Assembly: GCA_016282595.1 (NCBI GenBank)
Contig: JAEEKV010000048.1
Coordinates: 1-36,233, forward strand
Source of the DNA: Lachnospiraceae bacterium
GTDB lineage: Bacteria > Bacillota > Clostridia > Lachnospirales > Lachnospiraceae
Direction: 5' to 3'
DNA: 36,233 nucleotides
Shown in pieces: positions 24,302 through 33,266 of the stretch (position 1 is its first letter; each line of letters starts with the position of its first letter). The notes below the pieces were generated by a model. The model saw nothing but the letters and a program-made list of their open reading frames with translations, was not told the DNA's origin and searched no databases. The translations under genes and the position numbers were made by a program.

Positions 24302-27300
24302 TTATTTGACTTTGACTGCCTTAACGCCGGAGAACTTCTTGGCTACCACATCCAGACCGACCTGAGACTTGATGGCTGCCTTAACCTTGTAGTAATAGGT
24401 CTTTCTCTTATAGACGTTGGTATCCGTAAAGGCTGTCTTGCCATTTTCCGCATAGCCCACTACCACATAACCTTTTTTCTTTTTGGTGGAGCGGTAGATC
24501 ACGTAGCTTTCCGCATTTTCAACGGCCTTCCAGCTAAGGGTTACCTTGCCCTTCTTGGAGCCGGCCTTAGCGATCTTCGGTGTCTTCAGGGCACGGGATT
24601 TTGCATTGGAACCTACGATGGCTCCGGCTGCTTTTGAGTCACTACTGTAGAGAGTGTAATCATCCAGGACCTTAACACTGCCATTCTCCTGATGAGTCCT
24701 CTTGGTATATGCCACTACATAATAGTAGTATTTCACCCCGGGCTCGGGTCCGTTGATCTTTGTGGTGATACCGTTTACGGTATAATCGATCCTTCTGTCA
24801 ACCAGACTGGTTCCCGTCAGTTTCTCAACATCCGACTCCTTGCGGTAACCTGTCTTGCTGGCCTTATCGGCGATGTAGTTGGAAACAACTTCTCCGTTGT
24901 AATAGGTATAGGTCTTGCTGTCCCTGTTATAGGCGTACTGGGGATCCGTGGTACGGTATACCTTATAATACTTTGCCCCCGGTACCGGAGACCAGTTCAC
25001 CTGAATGGATCCGTCCGCCAAGGCCTTTGCCTTTACGTTGGCAGGTGCATTCAGGAAGGGACCAACTTCAATCGTGCTCTCTGACTTGGTATACTTCTTC
25101 GGATTTCCTTTTCTGAAGGCTCTGATCCTGTATTTTAAGGTATCCGTGGTAGAAGCAGGGAGCACAGCCGAAGTCGTCTTGGGCTTGGAGATGGTCTTAA
25201 ACAGCTTCCACTCCTTGGTTGTCTGATCGTAAATATCGATCTGGTAACCGTTTGCGGAATATACCGGATTCCACTCCACCTTTTTCGCACCGCCGGAAAC
25301 CACTACCGTATTGATGATATCCAGGGTGTCAAAGGCCAGGCTGATACCGGCGCTGCCGCTGATCATATACTTTTTGCCCTTGACCATCTTGTAGGCCTTG
25401 ACGATAAAGTACTGACTGGAGCCTGCCTCCAGACCCTTTGCCACATAGGAATTGCCCTTCTGGGTCTTTAAAAGCACATACTTATCATAGCTTTCCTCTG
25501 CACCCTTCTTAAAGGAGTAATTGGTTGCCGTGGAAGATGTTACCAGTCTGTAGATCTCATAACCGGAAGCACCCTGTACCTTATTCCAGCTAAGCTTCAC
25601 ACTGGTCTTGCTCTTTGCCATGGCCTTCACATTCAGGTTCTGACCCCAGGTCATGGTGGTAAAGGTGGTCCAGTCACCGTAGCAGATCTTATTGGTAGCA
25701 TTGTTGTAATAATAGCTTCTGATCCGGTAGGTATATTCCGTATCGGGCTTCAGCTTCTTGTCGGTATAGGAATAGGCCGTTGTCTTGGTCAGCTCGTCCC
25801 AGACCTTATCATTCTTTTTCTGCAGTTCATAACCCGTGCAGGGTCCGTCGCCGCGGTTCTCAAACAGAAGCTCAACGGATTTGGAGCCTACTGTCTTGTT
25901 ATACAGATAAGCGGTTGCCGGATTGACCTTTACCTTCAACGTATTGGAAAAGCTTCCCCAATCATAGTTCTCCGCTTTATAACCGCCATGGTATGTCTCA
26001 ATACCGCTTCGAAGCTTGATATAGATTGTCATGCCCGGCTCAATATAGCCATTGTTCAGAGCTCCATACCCTAAGGTCAGTCTGTCGGAACCACCGCCGA
26101 AGTTCCTGGTCGCAGTCGCAAAAGGCTTGTTCTGGAAATTCGGATCGGAAGAAAGCCACACCTGGATGACATCCCCCTTTGCCACATCCTTCGGATATCC
26201 GATCACGATACCGCCGGAGGTCTGCTCCAGTAAGCTGACGGTTCCGCCGCCCACCGCTTTTTGTACGGTCAAAACGTTACTGGGCTCGCCGTAAACGGGG
26301 GTAAGTCCGCTGTCATCGTAGCTACGGACACGCACATAATAGACCTTCCCGCTTTCCAGGTCATCCTTGTATATGACAAGGGTGTTGTATTTGGTAGTAT
26401 AGCTGCCATCCGGGAAGTTGGCATCCTCGCCGTACTCCAGTACCCATTCTACGTTTTTGTCATCCAGGGTGGTGGCAAACCTGAAGGTGTACTCATTTGT
26501 TGTGGTCTTCACCAGGGAAAGGCCGGTGATCTGCGGCGTTAAATTGGGCTCCTTTTTCTCCTTTTCCGTGGGAATAAAGCTGGCCACGTTGGAATACACG
26601 CGCTTTCCTTCGGCATCCTTTAGATACTTACCCCGGCTGTTCTGATAATACGCCCTGATATAGTAGGTGGTTCCCGCCTCAAGGTTGTACTTGGAAATCG
26701 ACAGCTTCGTTGTGGAGGTCTTTCCGCCCTGAGAAGCGGGACTGGATGTCTTTGTGGCAAAGGTGTTGTCGGTGGAATACTCATAGTAAACCGTACCGCT
26801 TGTAAAGGTCTGGTCAAATGTGAAATACACAGTACTGTCATCCTGAGAGGTGGCTGCCAGTCCGGTGATCTGCACCGGATCGATAACATCGGAAACCTCC
26901 GCTTTATATGTCACCGTTCCTGACCAGGGGCCGTAAAACGTGGTCTCCTTGTAATAGACTGTATTATTATCATCGTCCTTGGTCGTATGATAGGAAACCG
27001 TATCGGAAGGAACTCTGGCATCATATTCTTCCTTGGTGACATCCGTGCGGAACCGGTTGACCGCCCTGACCTGGATGGTATAGGTCTGTCCCACTGCAAA
27101 TGGACGCACACTTTCCTTCTCCTCTCCTTCCTTCACTCTCTCCTTCTCCACATATGCATAGTAGCTCATGTTGGGAGAAAGCGTATACCTGGGGGTAGCA
27201 GAAGAGGATGTTGAGGTCGGATAATTATATGTATAACCGCCGTCAACCGTGGTCTTGGTACTGGATGCATAGACTCTGTTCTGAGCATCCTTGATCTGGA

Positions 27301-27733
27301 GTTCATACCGGCACACACCGGGGGACGGATTCCAGAGCAGCACCGGGAATGTGCTGTCAAGGCCCGTTAACATATCAGGATCGGTTACGACCTGCACACC
27401 GGTGACGGCAGCCGGAACCGCGTTGGTTCCCTGATCCAGTCCTTCTGCGGACAGATCCTCTTCCTCAGCTGCTTCTGCCTCCATCGCTTCCTCAGAAGAC
27501 TCTTCTTTTACAGCCTCTTCGGCAGACTCCTCTGCTTCTGCTTCCACAGCCTCTTCCAAGATCCCCTCTGCGATCTCTTCTGCTTCTTCTGCCGTTTCAT
27601 ATACCGCTTCGGTATCGGCAGGTATCGCTGCAGGTTCTTCGGCAAAAACCGCAAGGCTTTCCGTCATCAGCATGGCTGCCGACAAGATGATCGCCGCAAC
27701 GCGTTTTGCCCGTTTCATTTTTGTGCTTCCCAT
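24302..27733 (-). CDS. Large secreted multi-Fn3 repeat protein
   Basis: About 1143 residues from the ATG at 27733. That ATG has a good AAAGGAG site, while an open frame extends upstream to 27802 without one. A signal peptide is clear: Lys/Arg (MKRAKR), a hydrophobic core (VAAIILSAAMLMTESLAVFA) and AEEP as the cut region. A highly acidic Glu/Ala segment (about 25-95) follows. Eight or nine fibronectin type III-like modules then run to the end, each with the 'W.....a..Y.iyr' and 'Y.i.a' pattern; the last is VTLSWKAVENAESYVIYRST followed by a Lys-rich end. No LPXTG, choline-binding or SLH anchor was seen, so it is probably secreted or non-covalently bound. It lies 65 bases after the PPC protein gene, and a hairpin occupies the gap. 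Confidence 0.88.
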   Translation of the reverse strand: MGSTKMKRAKRVAAIILSAAMLMTESLAVFAEEPAAIPADTEAVYETAEEAEEIAEGILEEAVEAEAEESAEEAVKEESSEEAMEAEAAEEEDLSAEGLDQGTNAVPAAVTGVQVVTDPDMLTGLDSTFPVLLWNPSPGVCRYELQIKDAQNRVYASSTKTTVDGGYTYNYPTSTSSSATPRYTLSPNMSYYAYVEKERVKEGEEKESVRPFAVGQTYTIQVRAVNRFRTDVTKEEYDARVPSDTVSYHTTKDDDNNTVYYKETTFYGPWSGTVTYKAEVSDVIDPVQITGLAATSQDDSTVYFTFDQTFTSGTVYYEYSTDNTFATKTSSPASQGGKTSTTKLSISKYNLEAGTTYYIRAYYQNSRGKYLKDAEGKRVYSNVASFIPTEKEKKEPNLTPQITGLSLVKTTTNEYTFRFATTLDDKNVEWVLEYGEDANFPDGSYTTKYNTLVIYKDDLESGKVYYVRVRSYDDSGLTPVYGEPSNVLTVQKAVGGGTVSLLEQTSGGIVIGYPKDVAKGDVIQVWLSSDPNFQNKPFATATRNFGGGSDRLTLGYGALNNGYIEPGMTIYIKLRSGIETYHGGYKAENYDWGSFSNTLKVKVNPATAYLYNKTVGSKSVELLFENRGDGPCTGYELQKKNDKVWDELTKTTAYSYTDKKLKPDTEYTYRIRSYYYNNATNKICYGDWTTFTTMTWGQNLNVKAMAKSKTSVKLSWNKVQGASGYEIYRLVTSSTATNYSFKKGAEESYDKYVLLKTQKGNSYVAKGLEAGSSQYFIVKAYKMVKGKKYMISGSAGISLAFDTLDIINTVVVSGGAKKVEWNPVYSANGYQIDIYDQTTKEWKLFKTISKPKTTSAVLPASTTDTLKYRIRAFRKGNPKKYTKSESTIEVGPFLNAPANVKAKALADGSIQVNWSPVPGAKYYKVYRTTDPQYAYNRDSKTYTYYNGEVVSNYIADKASKTGYRKESDVEKLTGTSLVDRRIDYTVNGITTKINGPEPGVKYYYYVVAYTKRTHQENGSVKVLDDYTLYSSDSKAAGAIVGSNAKSRALKTPKIAKAGSKKGKVTLSWKAVENAESYVIYRSTKKKKGYVVVGYAENGKTAFTDTNVYKRKTYYYKVKAAIKSQVGLDVVAKKFSGVKAVKVK

Positions 27734-27770
27734 ATCGCATCTCCTTTCATGATTCGTTTTTTCCTTTATC

Positions 27771-27792
27771 CTTAAGGGCGGGGGCCCATAAG
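27771..27792 (-). other. GC-rich hairpin between the PPC and Fn3 genes
   Basis: Minus-strand CTTATGGGC-CCCC-GCCCTTAAG: eight of nine pairs and a 4-base loop, followed by GATAAAGG instead of a T-run. It overlaps the end of the upstream gene's codons and could be a processing or partial-termination hairpin. Confidence 0.5.
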
Positions 27793-27798
27793 CTCTTA

Positions 27799-28911
27799 TC
27801 AATACCGGTGGGATCCGCTCTTGATCGCGGTAAACTTGCTGTACACCTTCTTCTTGCCCTCTTTCACAAAGTAGCGGGCCTTGTAATAGTATTTCACCTT
27901 CTTGGCGGTCTTGTTGTCATCGTAATCATAGTACTCATTCTCAATGACCTTGATCTTCTTAAAGCCGCTCTTGGGATTGGTGGACCGATACAGTTCCACG
28001 CCGTCGTATCTACGGTTGTTCTCCCAGGATACATAGACAGATCTGGAATAGTTGGAACCCACCTTAAAGCTGCCCGGCTTCTGCTTTTTGATGGTCTTGG
28101 CGGACTGGTTCAACTTAAAGGAATAGGTGGAGTCCTCGGCTCCGCCGTAAACCCGCAGGTAATAGGTCTTATTGGGGTTGAGTTTATAGGTAGTCTCATA
28201 GGTATTGGCCGCATAGACCTGCCCCTCCGTTCCCACCTTGGAGGAGAGATCATTTGGGACTGCATACAGCACAAAGTTCATCTGGGACGCCCCGGTCTTA
28301 TTGTGGAAATCGATCCAATAGCTCTTTGCCCCCTTCGGTGTCTTGAAGGTATAATAATCCGTATCCAGGTTCACTTCAAACTTGCCGTTTACGGTCTTTC
28401 CCACCGAGATCTTTTTGGCATATTGAAAATCATTGCCCGCATCATCGGCGATCTTGGAAATGAGCACCCGCCATCTGCCGCTGTCATAGTAGCCGGAGCC
28501 CACGATCTGGATCCAGTACTTTTTGCCCCGCTCCAGCTGGGCATAGGATTTGGCCATGGTCCTTGCGGATGCAACCGAAAAGGAACCGCCGTCAATGACA
28601 TTAGGAGAGCTTTCCGAATACACCCTTATGGAAAGCGGCATATCGTCAACAGCCGTCACATTGATGGTATAGGCCGAAGTGGATGTATCCGTGGTAAAAG
28701 AGAGCACATCCACATCTTCATCATCCCCAATGGTCCCTTCATAGATGGTGCCGCAGGAGACGGGCGTTGCCGTGGACAGGGTATCGGGATAATCGTCTCC
28801 CTCACCGGCGGCAAGGGTCCTTGTGGAAAAAGAGCCCAGCGCAAGCAGTGCGGACAGTCCCGCCATTACCCAGAAACGCCTTTTACATTTTAGCAGTTTC
28901 GCATGTTTCAT
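27799..28911 (-). CDS. Secreted protein with two PPC-like domains and an Fn3-like C-terminus
   Basis: A 370-residue protein. The signal peptide has KLLKCKRRF, a hydrophobic core (WVMAGLSALLALGSFS) and a cut near LAAGEGDD. Two bacterial pre-peptidase C-terminal (PPC)-like beta-sandwich domains follow: about 37-155 (GTIGDDEDVDVLSFTT...RGKKYWIQIVG) and about 158-275 (GKFEVNLDTDYYTFKTPKG...NKTYYLRVYGG). An Fn3-like module (about 285-370; VYVSWENNRRYDGVELYRST) has the same 'YRST...K.Y.YKA' layout as the last module of the neighbouring Fn3 protein. No catalytic domain or wall anchor is present. The ATG follows a GGGGGTGAT site. The pair is probably co-transcribed and may act together outside the cell in matrix, wall or polysaccharide binding. 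Confidence 0.85.
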   Translation of the reverse strand: MKHAKLLKCKRRFWVMAGLSALLALGSFSTRTLAAGEGDDYPDTLSTATPVSCGTIYEGTIGDDEDVDVLSFTTDTSTSAYTINVTAVDDMPLSIRVYSESSPNVIDGGSFSVASARTMAKSYAQLERGKKYWIQIVGSGYYDSGRWRVLISKIADDAGNDFQYAKKISVGKTVNGKFEVNLDTDYYTFKTPKGAKSYWIDFHNKTGASQMNFVLYAVPNDLSSKVGTEGQVYAANTYETTYKLNPNKTYYLRVYGGAEDSTYSFKLNQSAKTIKKQKPGSFKVGSNYSRSVYVSWENNRRYDGVELYRSTNPKSGFKKIKVIENEYYDYDDNKTAKKVKYYYKARYFVKEGKKKVYSKFTAIKSGSHRY

Positions 28912-28945
28912 AGTCTGATATCACCCCCGTATAACGTATTTAATT

Positions 28946-28951
28946 ATTATA
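28946..28951 (-). promoter_or_regulatory. Candidate -10 box of the PPC/Fn3 gene pair
   Basis: A perfect TATAAT on the minus strand in the 74-base gap after nadE. Predicted start is about 28939, with a GGGGGTGAT ribosome site downstream. No good -35 (AGGAAA region) is present, so an activator may be needed. Confidence 0.5.
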
Positions 28952-28985
28952 CCTCTTTATGTGTATTTTTCCTAGTACGATCTTG

Positions 28986-30953
28986 CTATAAAAGCTGAGA
29001 TACTTCCTCCTCCAGCTCCTCCAGTTCTCTGAGCCATACCCGGCTTACGGCATCGGAAGGCATCCGAAGATCTCCTCTCGGAGACAGGGCCACGGATCCC
29101 ACCTTCGGTCCGTCGGGCAGGCAGGAGCGCTTAAACTGCTGTGCAAAGAAGCGACGGAAAAAGACCTTAAGCCACTGGAAGATCTCATGGGCATCAAACC
29201 ACTCACCATCACCGCCATCTGCCTCTTCCTCCTCTAAAATAAAGGTTTCACAGGCGATGCGGTAGATCTTCCTGGGTCCGTATCCCCATCTGAGCATGTA
29301 GTACAGGAAGAAATCATGAAGGGTGTAGGGCCCTACCAGATCCTCTGTCTTCTGGGCAATCTCACCGTCCTTAGGCGGTAAAAGTTCAGGGCTGACCGGA
29401 GTATCCAAAACGTCCAGCAGCACCTGTCTGAGGGTTTCATCCCCGCAGGTCTCTGCATAGTAGCGTACCAGATGGCGTACCAGGGTCTTGGGAATGCCGC
29501 CGTTGACGCCGTACATGGACATATGATCGCCATTGTAGGTCGCCCAGCCAAGGGCCAACTCGGAAAGGTCTCCGGTTCCGATGACAAGGCCACCCTTCTG
29601 GTTTGCCAGATCCATAAGGATCTGGGTCCGCTCTCTGGCCTGCGCATTTTCATAGGTTACATCCCGGTTTTCGGGATCCTGGGAAATGTCTTTGAAATGC
29701 TGGGTAACGGAATCTGCAATGGAAATATCCAAAAGCTCACAGCCCAGGCATTTTGCCAGCTTCGTGGCATTGTCCTTGGTCCGTCCCGTGGTACCGAAGC
29801 CCGGCATGGTAACAGGAAGGATCGTCTCCCTGGGAAGTCCTAAGATATCATAGGCCTTGGCAATGACCAAAAAGGCAAGGGTGGAATCCAATCCGCCGGA
29901 AAGACCGATGACGGCACACTGACTTTTTGTATGCTCCATCCGCTTGGCAAGGCCCATGGCCTGGATGGTCAAAATCTCGTCGCATCTTCTGTCTCTTTCT
30001 CTGGTATCATCCGGTACAAAGGGCTTTTTTGCAAAGGTTCTGGAAAGCTCGGTTTCCTGTCTTACCAGTCCCAACGGCACCAGCAGATATTCCGGCGTCT
30101 GGTTGGGTGCAAAGCTGTTGACCCTTCTTCTTTCAAACCGGATCTTCTGCAGATCCAGATCCGTATAGATGGCTTCATTGGTAAATCTTTGGGACTCTGC
30201 CAAAAGCTGACCGTTCTCCGCAATGAGGTTATGGCCGCCGAAGACCAGATCCTGGCTGGATTCTCCGTAACCGGCGCAGGCATAGATATAACCGCAGCAA
30301 AGTCTTGCACTGGCCATAGTTACCAGTTTTCTGCGGAAGGATTCTTTTCCTACTGTCTCATTGGAGGCGGAAAGGTTGACGATGACATTGGCTCCTGCCA
30401 AAGCATGTTGGGTGGAAGGGCTTACCACGCTCCAGAGATCCTCACAGATCTCCACCCCGATGGACAGTCCCTGGATGGCATCGGACTCAAAGAGGATATC
30501 CGTTCCGAAGGGCACCTCCTGGCCGTCGAACTCCGTCATAACGCAAAGGCCGTTGCCGGGATAAAAATGTCTGCCCTCATAGAATTCCCCGTACATAGGC
30601 AGGTTTTTCTTGGGCACCAGTCCCATGAGCTCGCCGCAGTTCACCACTGCTGCCACGTTATACAGCTTATTGCCGTGTTCAAAGGGAAGTCCCACAAAGA
30701 AAACCGCATCCATGCCGTCGCTGTGGGCAACGATCTGCATCAGCGCTTCTCTTGCCGCATCTAAAAGCGTCTGCTGGTAAAACAGGTCCTCACAGGTATA
30801 GCCCGTGATGCAAAGCTCCGGAAAGACCACGATCTTAGCCCCTGCTTCCTCTGCTTCGTCCATGAGCTCCATGATCTTGTCCGCATTGTAATAGGGATCC
30901 GCCACCCTTACCTTCGGCGTCATAGCCGCTACTTTGATAAAACCGTCCTGCAT
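28986..30953 (-). CDS. nadE: Glutamine-dependent NAD+ synthetase
   Basis: A 655-residue two-domain enzyme that amidates nicotinic acid adenine dinucleotide to NAD+ using glutamine. The N-terminal nitrilase-type glutaminase domain (about 1-290) shows Glu in VVFPELCITGYTCEDL, Lys in KKNLPMYGEFYEGRHF and Cys in VEICEDLW. The C-terminal synthetase domain has the PP-loop VIGLSGGLDSTLAF and later GTGDLSELALGWATYNGDHM. Length is normal for the long form, which does not need free ammonia. It has an AAGGAGG site 23 bases downstream of hslO and ends the minus-strand run. Confidence 0.96.
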   Translation of the reverse strand: MQDGFIKVAAMTPKVRVADPYYNADKIMELMDEAEEAGAKIVVFPELCITGYTCEDLFYQQTLLDAAREALMQIVAHSDGMDAVFFVGLPFEHGNKLYNVAAVVNCGELMGLVPKKNLPMYGEFYEGRHFYPGNGLCVMTEFDGQEVPFGTDILFESDAIQGLSIGVEICEDLWSVVSPSTQHALAGANVIVNLSASNETVGKESFRRKLVTMASARLCCGYIYACAGYGESSQDLVFGGHNLIAENGQLLAESQRFTNEAIYTDLDLQKIRFERRRVNSFAPNQTPEYLLVPLGLVRQETELSRTFAKKPFVPDDTRERDRRCDEILTIQAMGLAKRMEHTKSQCAVIGLSGGLDSTLAFLVIAKAYDILGLPRETILPVTMPGFGTTGRTKDNATKLAKCLGCELLDISIADSVTQHFKDISQDPENRDVTYENAQARERTQILMDLANQKGGLVIGTGDLSELALGWATYNGDHMSMYGVNGGIPKTLVRHLVRYYAETCGDETLRQVLLDVLDTPVSPELLPPKDGEIAQKTEDLVGPYTLHDFFLYYMLRWGYGPRKIYRIACETFILEEEEADGGDGEWFDAHEIFQWLKVFFRRFFAQQFKRSCLPDGPKVGSVALSPRGDLRMPSDAVSRVWLRELEELEEEVSQLL

Positions 30954-30976
30954 TCTGATGCCTCCTTTTTATGTCC

Positions 30977-31918
30977 TTACTGCTTCCCTTTTGCGCCTTC
31001 TCTCACCGCCGAGAGCATATCCCGTATCTCTGCGGGTGAAAAACGGTAAGCGCTGTTACAAAAATGACACTTTACTTCCACATCATCCTTCCCCTCTGAA
31101 AGGTCCGAAAGATCCTTTTCTCCCAGGGAAAGGAGCACTTTTTCAATCTTTTCTCTGCTGCAGTCGCAGGCAAACCGGCAAGGGCTTTCCTGCTCAAGCT
31201 GTGGATCAAGTCCGGCAAGGATCCGCTCCAGCATCTGCACGGCGTCGCATCCGTCCTCCAGCAAAGCGGTAACGCTTTGAATCCCGGAAAGGTTTTGCTC
31301 CAGAACATCGATTACCTCATCCTTTGCCTCCGGCATCACCTGGATCAAAAATCCTCCCGCCTGTCTGACGGAGCCATCTTCCTTATTGAGCAGTACACCC
31401 AGTCCCACACTGGAGGGGGTCTGCTCCGAGGTGGCAAAATAGTAGGTCAGATCCTCTGCAATCTCTCCCGTCAGCAGTTCCGTAGTCCCTGCAAAGGGCT
31501 CCTTTAACCCAAGGTCCTTGATGACGGTCAAAGTCCCGTAGCCCAGGGCGCCTCCCACATCCAATTTGTGGTCCGGTCTTGCAAAGCCTTCAAACCGGGG
31601 TACGTTCACATAGCCCTTCACGTTTCCCTTTGCATCCGCCGTTACGGTCAGTCCCCGGATGGGGCCGTCGCATTTGATCTGAAGGGTCAAAAGATCCTGC
31701 TGATTTTTCAGCATGGCTCCCATCATGGCCCCTGCAGAAAGGAGCCGTCCCAGGGCTGCTGTTGCCACAGGAGAGGTTTCATGTGCCTTTCTTGCATATT
31801 CTACGATGTATTTACTTTCCACGGCAAAGGCCCGCAGCTGAAGATTGGCTGCCGTCATGCGGACCACACGGCCTGTGGCTTCTTTCATTTCCTGTTCCAT
31901 TTTATTCTCTTGATCCAT
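30977..31918 (-). CDS. hslO: Redox-regulated chaperone Hsp33
   Basis: A 313-residue Hsp33, a holdase chaperone activated by oxidation when its zinc centre opens. The four zinc cysteines are present: CxC at 250 and 252 (FACDCSREK) and CxxC at 283 and 286 (VKCHFCNSAY). The N-terminal domain has VRMTAANLQLRAFAVESKYI and LLTLQIKCDGPIRGLTV, typical of the family. Length is slightly above the usual ~290. It lies 15 bases after the methyltransferase gene and 23 before nadE, so it is part of an operon. The ribosome site is poor (AAAGAGAT). Confidence 0.96.
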   Translation of the reverse strand: MDQENKMEQEMKEATGRVVRMTAANLQLRAFAVESKYIVEYARKAHETSPVATAALGRLLSAGAMMGAMLKNQQDLLTLQIKCDGPIRGLTVTADAKGNVKGYVNVPRFEGFARPDHKLDVGGALGYGTLTVIKDLGLKEPFAGTTELLTGEIAEDLTYYFATSEQTPSSVGLGVLLNKEDGSVRQAGGFLIQVMPEAKDEVIDVLEQNLSGIQSVTALLEDGCDAVQMLERILAGLDPQLEQESPCRFACDCSREKIEKVLLSLGEKDLSDLSEGKDDVEVKCHFCNSAYRFSPAEIRDMLSAVREGAKGKQ

Positions 31919-31933
31919 TGTACTTTTATCTCT

Positions 31934-32710
31934 TTACTTTAGTTCTTTCTGTTTTTCCGCTTCTCTGGCTACCACCAAAAGCCGTCCGTCATCCTCCGGA
32001 AGCCCCGCCTGTTCCATGGTCATAACAGATTCCACCACAAGTCCGGCCTGTTGCAAAAGGGAAAGGATCTGCTCCTTTTCATAGCCTCTTTGCAGATGGG
32101 TTTCCTCCAGCCTTCGAAACAGTCCCTCCTGTCCCTCCTGTAAAAACAGGGTCAGGTGGCATTCGTTGATCCGGGACTCCTCATCATAGTAATTGTCCCA
32201 GATAAAGCTGCAATCCTCCCGGTTTTCGGTGATGACCTGCTCACCGATGAGGTCCCGGTATTTTTCCGTGGTATTAAAGTCAAAGATAAGCACCCCGCCG
32301 GGGTCCAGATAGTTGTTCACCAGCTGAAACAGGGTCAGAACCTGTTCCTCAGATAAGAGGTAGTTCAGACTGTCACAGGCAAGGGTCACTGCCCGAACCG
32401 TTCCGTAGAGTTCAAACTCACACATATCCTGCTCCAAAAACAGGATCTTCCCTTCGGGATCCTTTTTCCTGGCAAGATCCAGCATGGCAAAGGAGGCATC
32501 GACGCCGATCATATCAAAGCCCCGCTCAGCAAGTCGCAGGGTCATATTCCCCGTGCCGCAGGCCAGATCGCAGATGAGACCATCCTCTATGCCATAGCGT
32601 CTCAGGATCTCTACATAGCTCTCCGCCCAGGCATCATAGGGCACATTATCCATGAGTTCATCATATACCGCCGCAAAGCCCTGATAGCTTTCCAAATTCT
32701 GTTCTTCCAC
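31934..32710 (-). CDS. Class I SAM-dependent methyltransferase
   Basis: A 258-residue Rossmann-fold methyltransferase. Motif I is ICDLACGTGNMTLRLAERG (D48 to G54 is the SAM glycine loop). The acidic residue of strand 2 is in GFDMIGVDASFAML (D71), and motif III/post-I is EQDMCEF. A DFNTTEKYRDL segment after strand 5 is typical of the group next to Hsp33 or in small-molecule methyltransferases. The start is GTG at 32710 with an AAAGGAG site. The substrate is unknown. It is part of the operon from the GT-C-like gene to nadE. Confidence 0.9.
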   Translation of the reverse strand: MEEQNLESYQGFAAVYDELMDNVPYDAWAESYVEILRRYGIEDGLICDLACGTGNMTLRLAERGFDMIGVDASFAMLDLARKKDPEGKILFLEQDMCEFELYGTVRAVTLACDSLNYLLSEEQVLTLFQLVNNYLDPGGVLIFDFNTTEKYRDLIGEQVITENREDCSFIWDNYYDEESRINECHLTLFLQEGQEGLFRRLEETHLQRGYEKEQILSLLQQAGLVVESVMTMEQAGLPEDDGRLLVVAREAEKQKELK

Positions 32711-32728
32711 CTTGGCTTCTCCTTTTAT

Positions 32729-32741
32729 GCCCCTTTGGGGC
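32729..32741 (-). other. Small GC hairpin between two operon genes
   Basis: GCCCC-AAA-GGGGC on the minus strand, a 5-bp GC stem just upstream of the methyltransferase ribosome site. No T-run follows. It may tune translation or RNA processing. Confidence 0.35.
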
Positions 32742-32748
32742 TAACCCG

Positions 32749-33225
32749 TTAAAAGATGGCTTCCAGGGCTCCGAAAACACCTGCAGATACCAGCCACATG
32801 ATCACGCCTGCCAAAAGTACACCCAGCATTACGGCTATGACACTGGATTTAAAATCCATATCCAAAATGCTGGCCGCCAAAGTTCCGGTCCAGGCTCCCG
32901 TTCCCGGAAGGGGAATGCCCACAAACAAAAGCAGTGCCAGAAACAGGCCGCGTCCTGCCTTTTGCTTCAGCTTATCGCCGCCCTTTTTGCCCTTTTCCAG
33001 ACAGAAGGTAAAGATTTTTCCGATAACGGGTTTATCCTTTCCCCATTCCAGTACCTTTCTGGCAAAGAAAAAGATGACAGGAACCGGCAACATATTTCCG
33101 ATGACGGCGATGACATATACAGGCACAATGGGAAGGTGCATTTTCACGCCGATGGGGATCGCGCCTCTCAGCTCAATGAGGGGCACCATAGATACAATAA
33201 ATACCCAGATATATTTTCTTAACAT
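32749..33225 (-). CDS. Small multi-drug export protein family (COG2426)
   Basis: A 158-residue membrane protein. The N-terminus KYIWVFIVSMVPLIELRGAI and the following IGVKMHLP match the COG2426/Sm_multidrug_ex family ('s..P..E.RgaiP.g'). Also typical are GNMLPVPVIFFFARKVLEWG and GIPLPGTGAWTGTLAA. About four or five helices are visible. Despite the family name, its transport role is poorly supported. The ATG has a CGGAGGA site, and it lies 41 bases after hisC. Confidence 0.88.
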   Translation of the reverse strand: MLRKYIWVFIVSMVPLIELRGAIPIGVKMHLPIVPVYVIAVIGNMLPVPVIFFFARKVLEWGKDKPVIGKIFTFCLEKGKKGGDKLKQKAGRGLFLALLLFVGIPLPGTGAWTGTLAASILDMDFKSSVIAVMLGVLLAGVIMWLVSAGVFGALEAIF

Positions 33226-33266
33226 AGTTCCTCCGAATTCTCGTTTATTTTTCAGATGGGATCATC

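Noticed and set aside
27734-27802. Upstream extension of the Fn3 protein to 27802
   Set aside because: It would place 23 residues before a normal signal peptide and has no ribosome site; the ATG at 27733 has both.
27706-28893. Long plus-strand open frame (395 codons) opposite the PPC gene
   Set aside because: It mirrors the codons of a well-supported secreted protein with signal peptide, has no ribosome site and reads as a low-information Ile/Gly/Leu-rich product.
29931-30764. Plus-strand open frame of 277 codons opposite nadE
   Set aside because: Antisense shadow of a gene with clear catalytic motifs; no ribosome site or recognisable domain.
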